Source: Stenotrophomonas africana
GTDB lineage: Bacteria; Pseudomonadota; Gammaproteobacteria; Xanthomonadales; Xanthomonadaceae
Direction: 5' to 3'
Assembly: GCF_013004645.1 (NCBI RefSeq)
Contig: NZ_JABEME010000021.1
Span: 1-39,999 of the forward strand
DNA length: 39,999 bases
Shown: positions 39,928 to 39,999 of the stretch, one piece after another
How the letters are laid out: each line of letters starts with the position of its first letter
Numbering within the stretch: the stretch's first letter is position 1
The notes under the pieces: generated by a model
The model's input: the letters and a program-made list of their open reading frames with translations, nothing else
Told to the model about the DNA's origin: nothing
Database searches by the model: none
Position numbers and translations under genes: made by a program

Positions 39928-39999
39928 GTTGCGGGAGACGCCGTAAACCCATCCATGGGGGCTTGGCCGCGGCATCCATGCCGCGGACACTCCCGCAAC
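39928..39999. repeat. Nested palindromic element cut by the window edge
   Basis: GTTGCGGGAG at 39928-39937 is repeated in inverted form at 39990-39999, the last bases of the window, so an outer stem encloses the element and probably runs on outside. Inside lie two smaller hairpins: 39948-39959 (CCCAT/ATGGG) and 39967-39986 (9-base stem), both with a CATCCATG centre. No gene is visible in 39893-39999. Confidence 0.6.

Overview
The window looks like chromosome of a Stenotrophomonas species, most likely from the S. maltophilia complex. The evidence is the very high GC content, the many GTAG-headed palindromic repeats (SMAG-type REP sequences) between genes, a REP-associated tyrosine transposase (RAYT), and protein sequences and gene neighbourhoods typical of Xanthomonadaceae/Lysobacteraceae. 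It is mostly core-genome DNA. There is no phage, integron, CRISPR array or resistance island. Bases 1-52 are an uninterrupted run of C that looks like a sequencing or assembly artefact.

Layout. 1-151: poly-C and two tandem SMAG repeats. 152-3580 (minus): a DUF885 peptidase-like protein, a lipoprotein serine hydrolase of the beta-lactamase fold, and a small VOC (glyoxalase-like) protein. 3675-5152 (minus): DUF502 membrane protein and a queuosine-precursor transporter. 5229-7770: an unrecognised membrane-anchored protein, a secreted FG-GAP-like protein and a DUF4442 hotdog protein. 7873-8475: a RAYT gene between two exactly inverted 24-base SMAG repeats. 8497-11741 (minus): a LysM-FecR protein overlapping a CHASE2-GGDEF diguanylate cyclase. 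11924-13507: CnoX/YbbN and a DUF998 membrane protein. 13613-19695 (plus): leuS, lptE, holA, nadD, rsfS and rlmH, covering translation, LPS export, replication, NAD synthesis and ribosome maturation. 19718-19833: tRNA-Asn(GUU) and its terminator. 19842-26387: a nutrient-uptake segment with an esterase, an amino-acid permease, a large TonB-dependent receptor and a TonB protein, interleaved with SMAG pairs. 26388-36804: SIMPL protein, maf (yhdE), rng, yhdP, tldD, darP and pmbA. 36892-39804: DUF4870 protein, then xseB-ispA and tilS on the minus strand. 39831-39999: a hairpin, a hexanucleotide repeat and a nested palindromic element cut by the window edge.

How genes work together. TldD and PmbA (TldE) form one metalloprotease and lie either side of darP, whose product acts in 50S assembly. 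RsfS and RlmH also act on the large subunit, so ribosome-related genes recur. The TonB-dependent receptor and the adjacent TonB protein are probably a dedicated uptake pair. The LysM-FecR protein and the CHASE2 cyclase overlap by four bases and probably form an envelope-to-c-di-GMP signalling unit. The RAYT gene with its flanking REPs is the likely agent, past or present, of the REP repeats across this chromosome.
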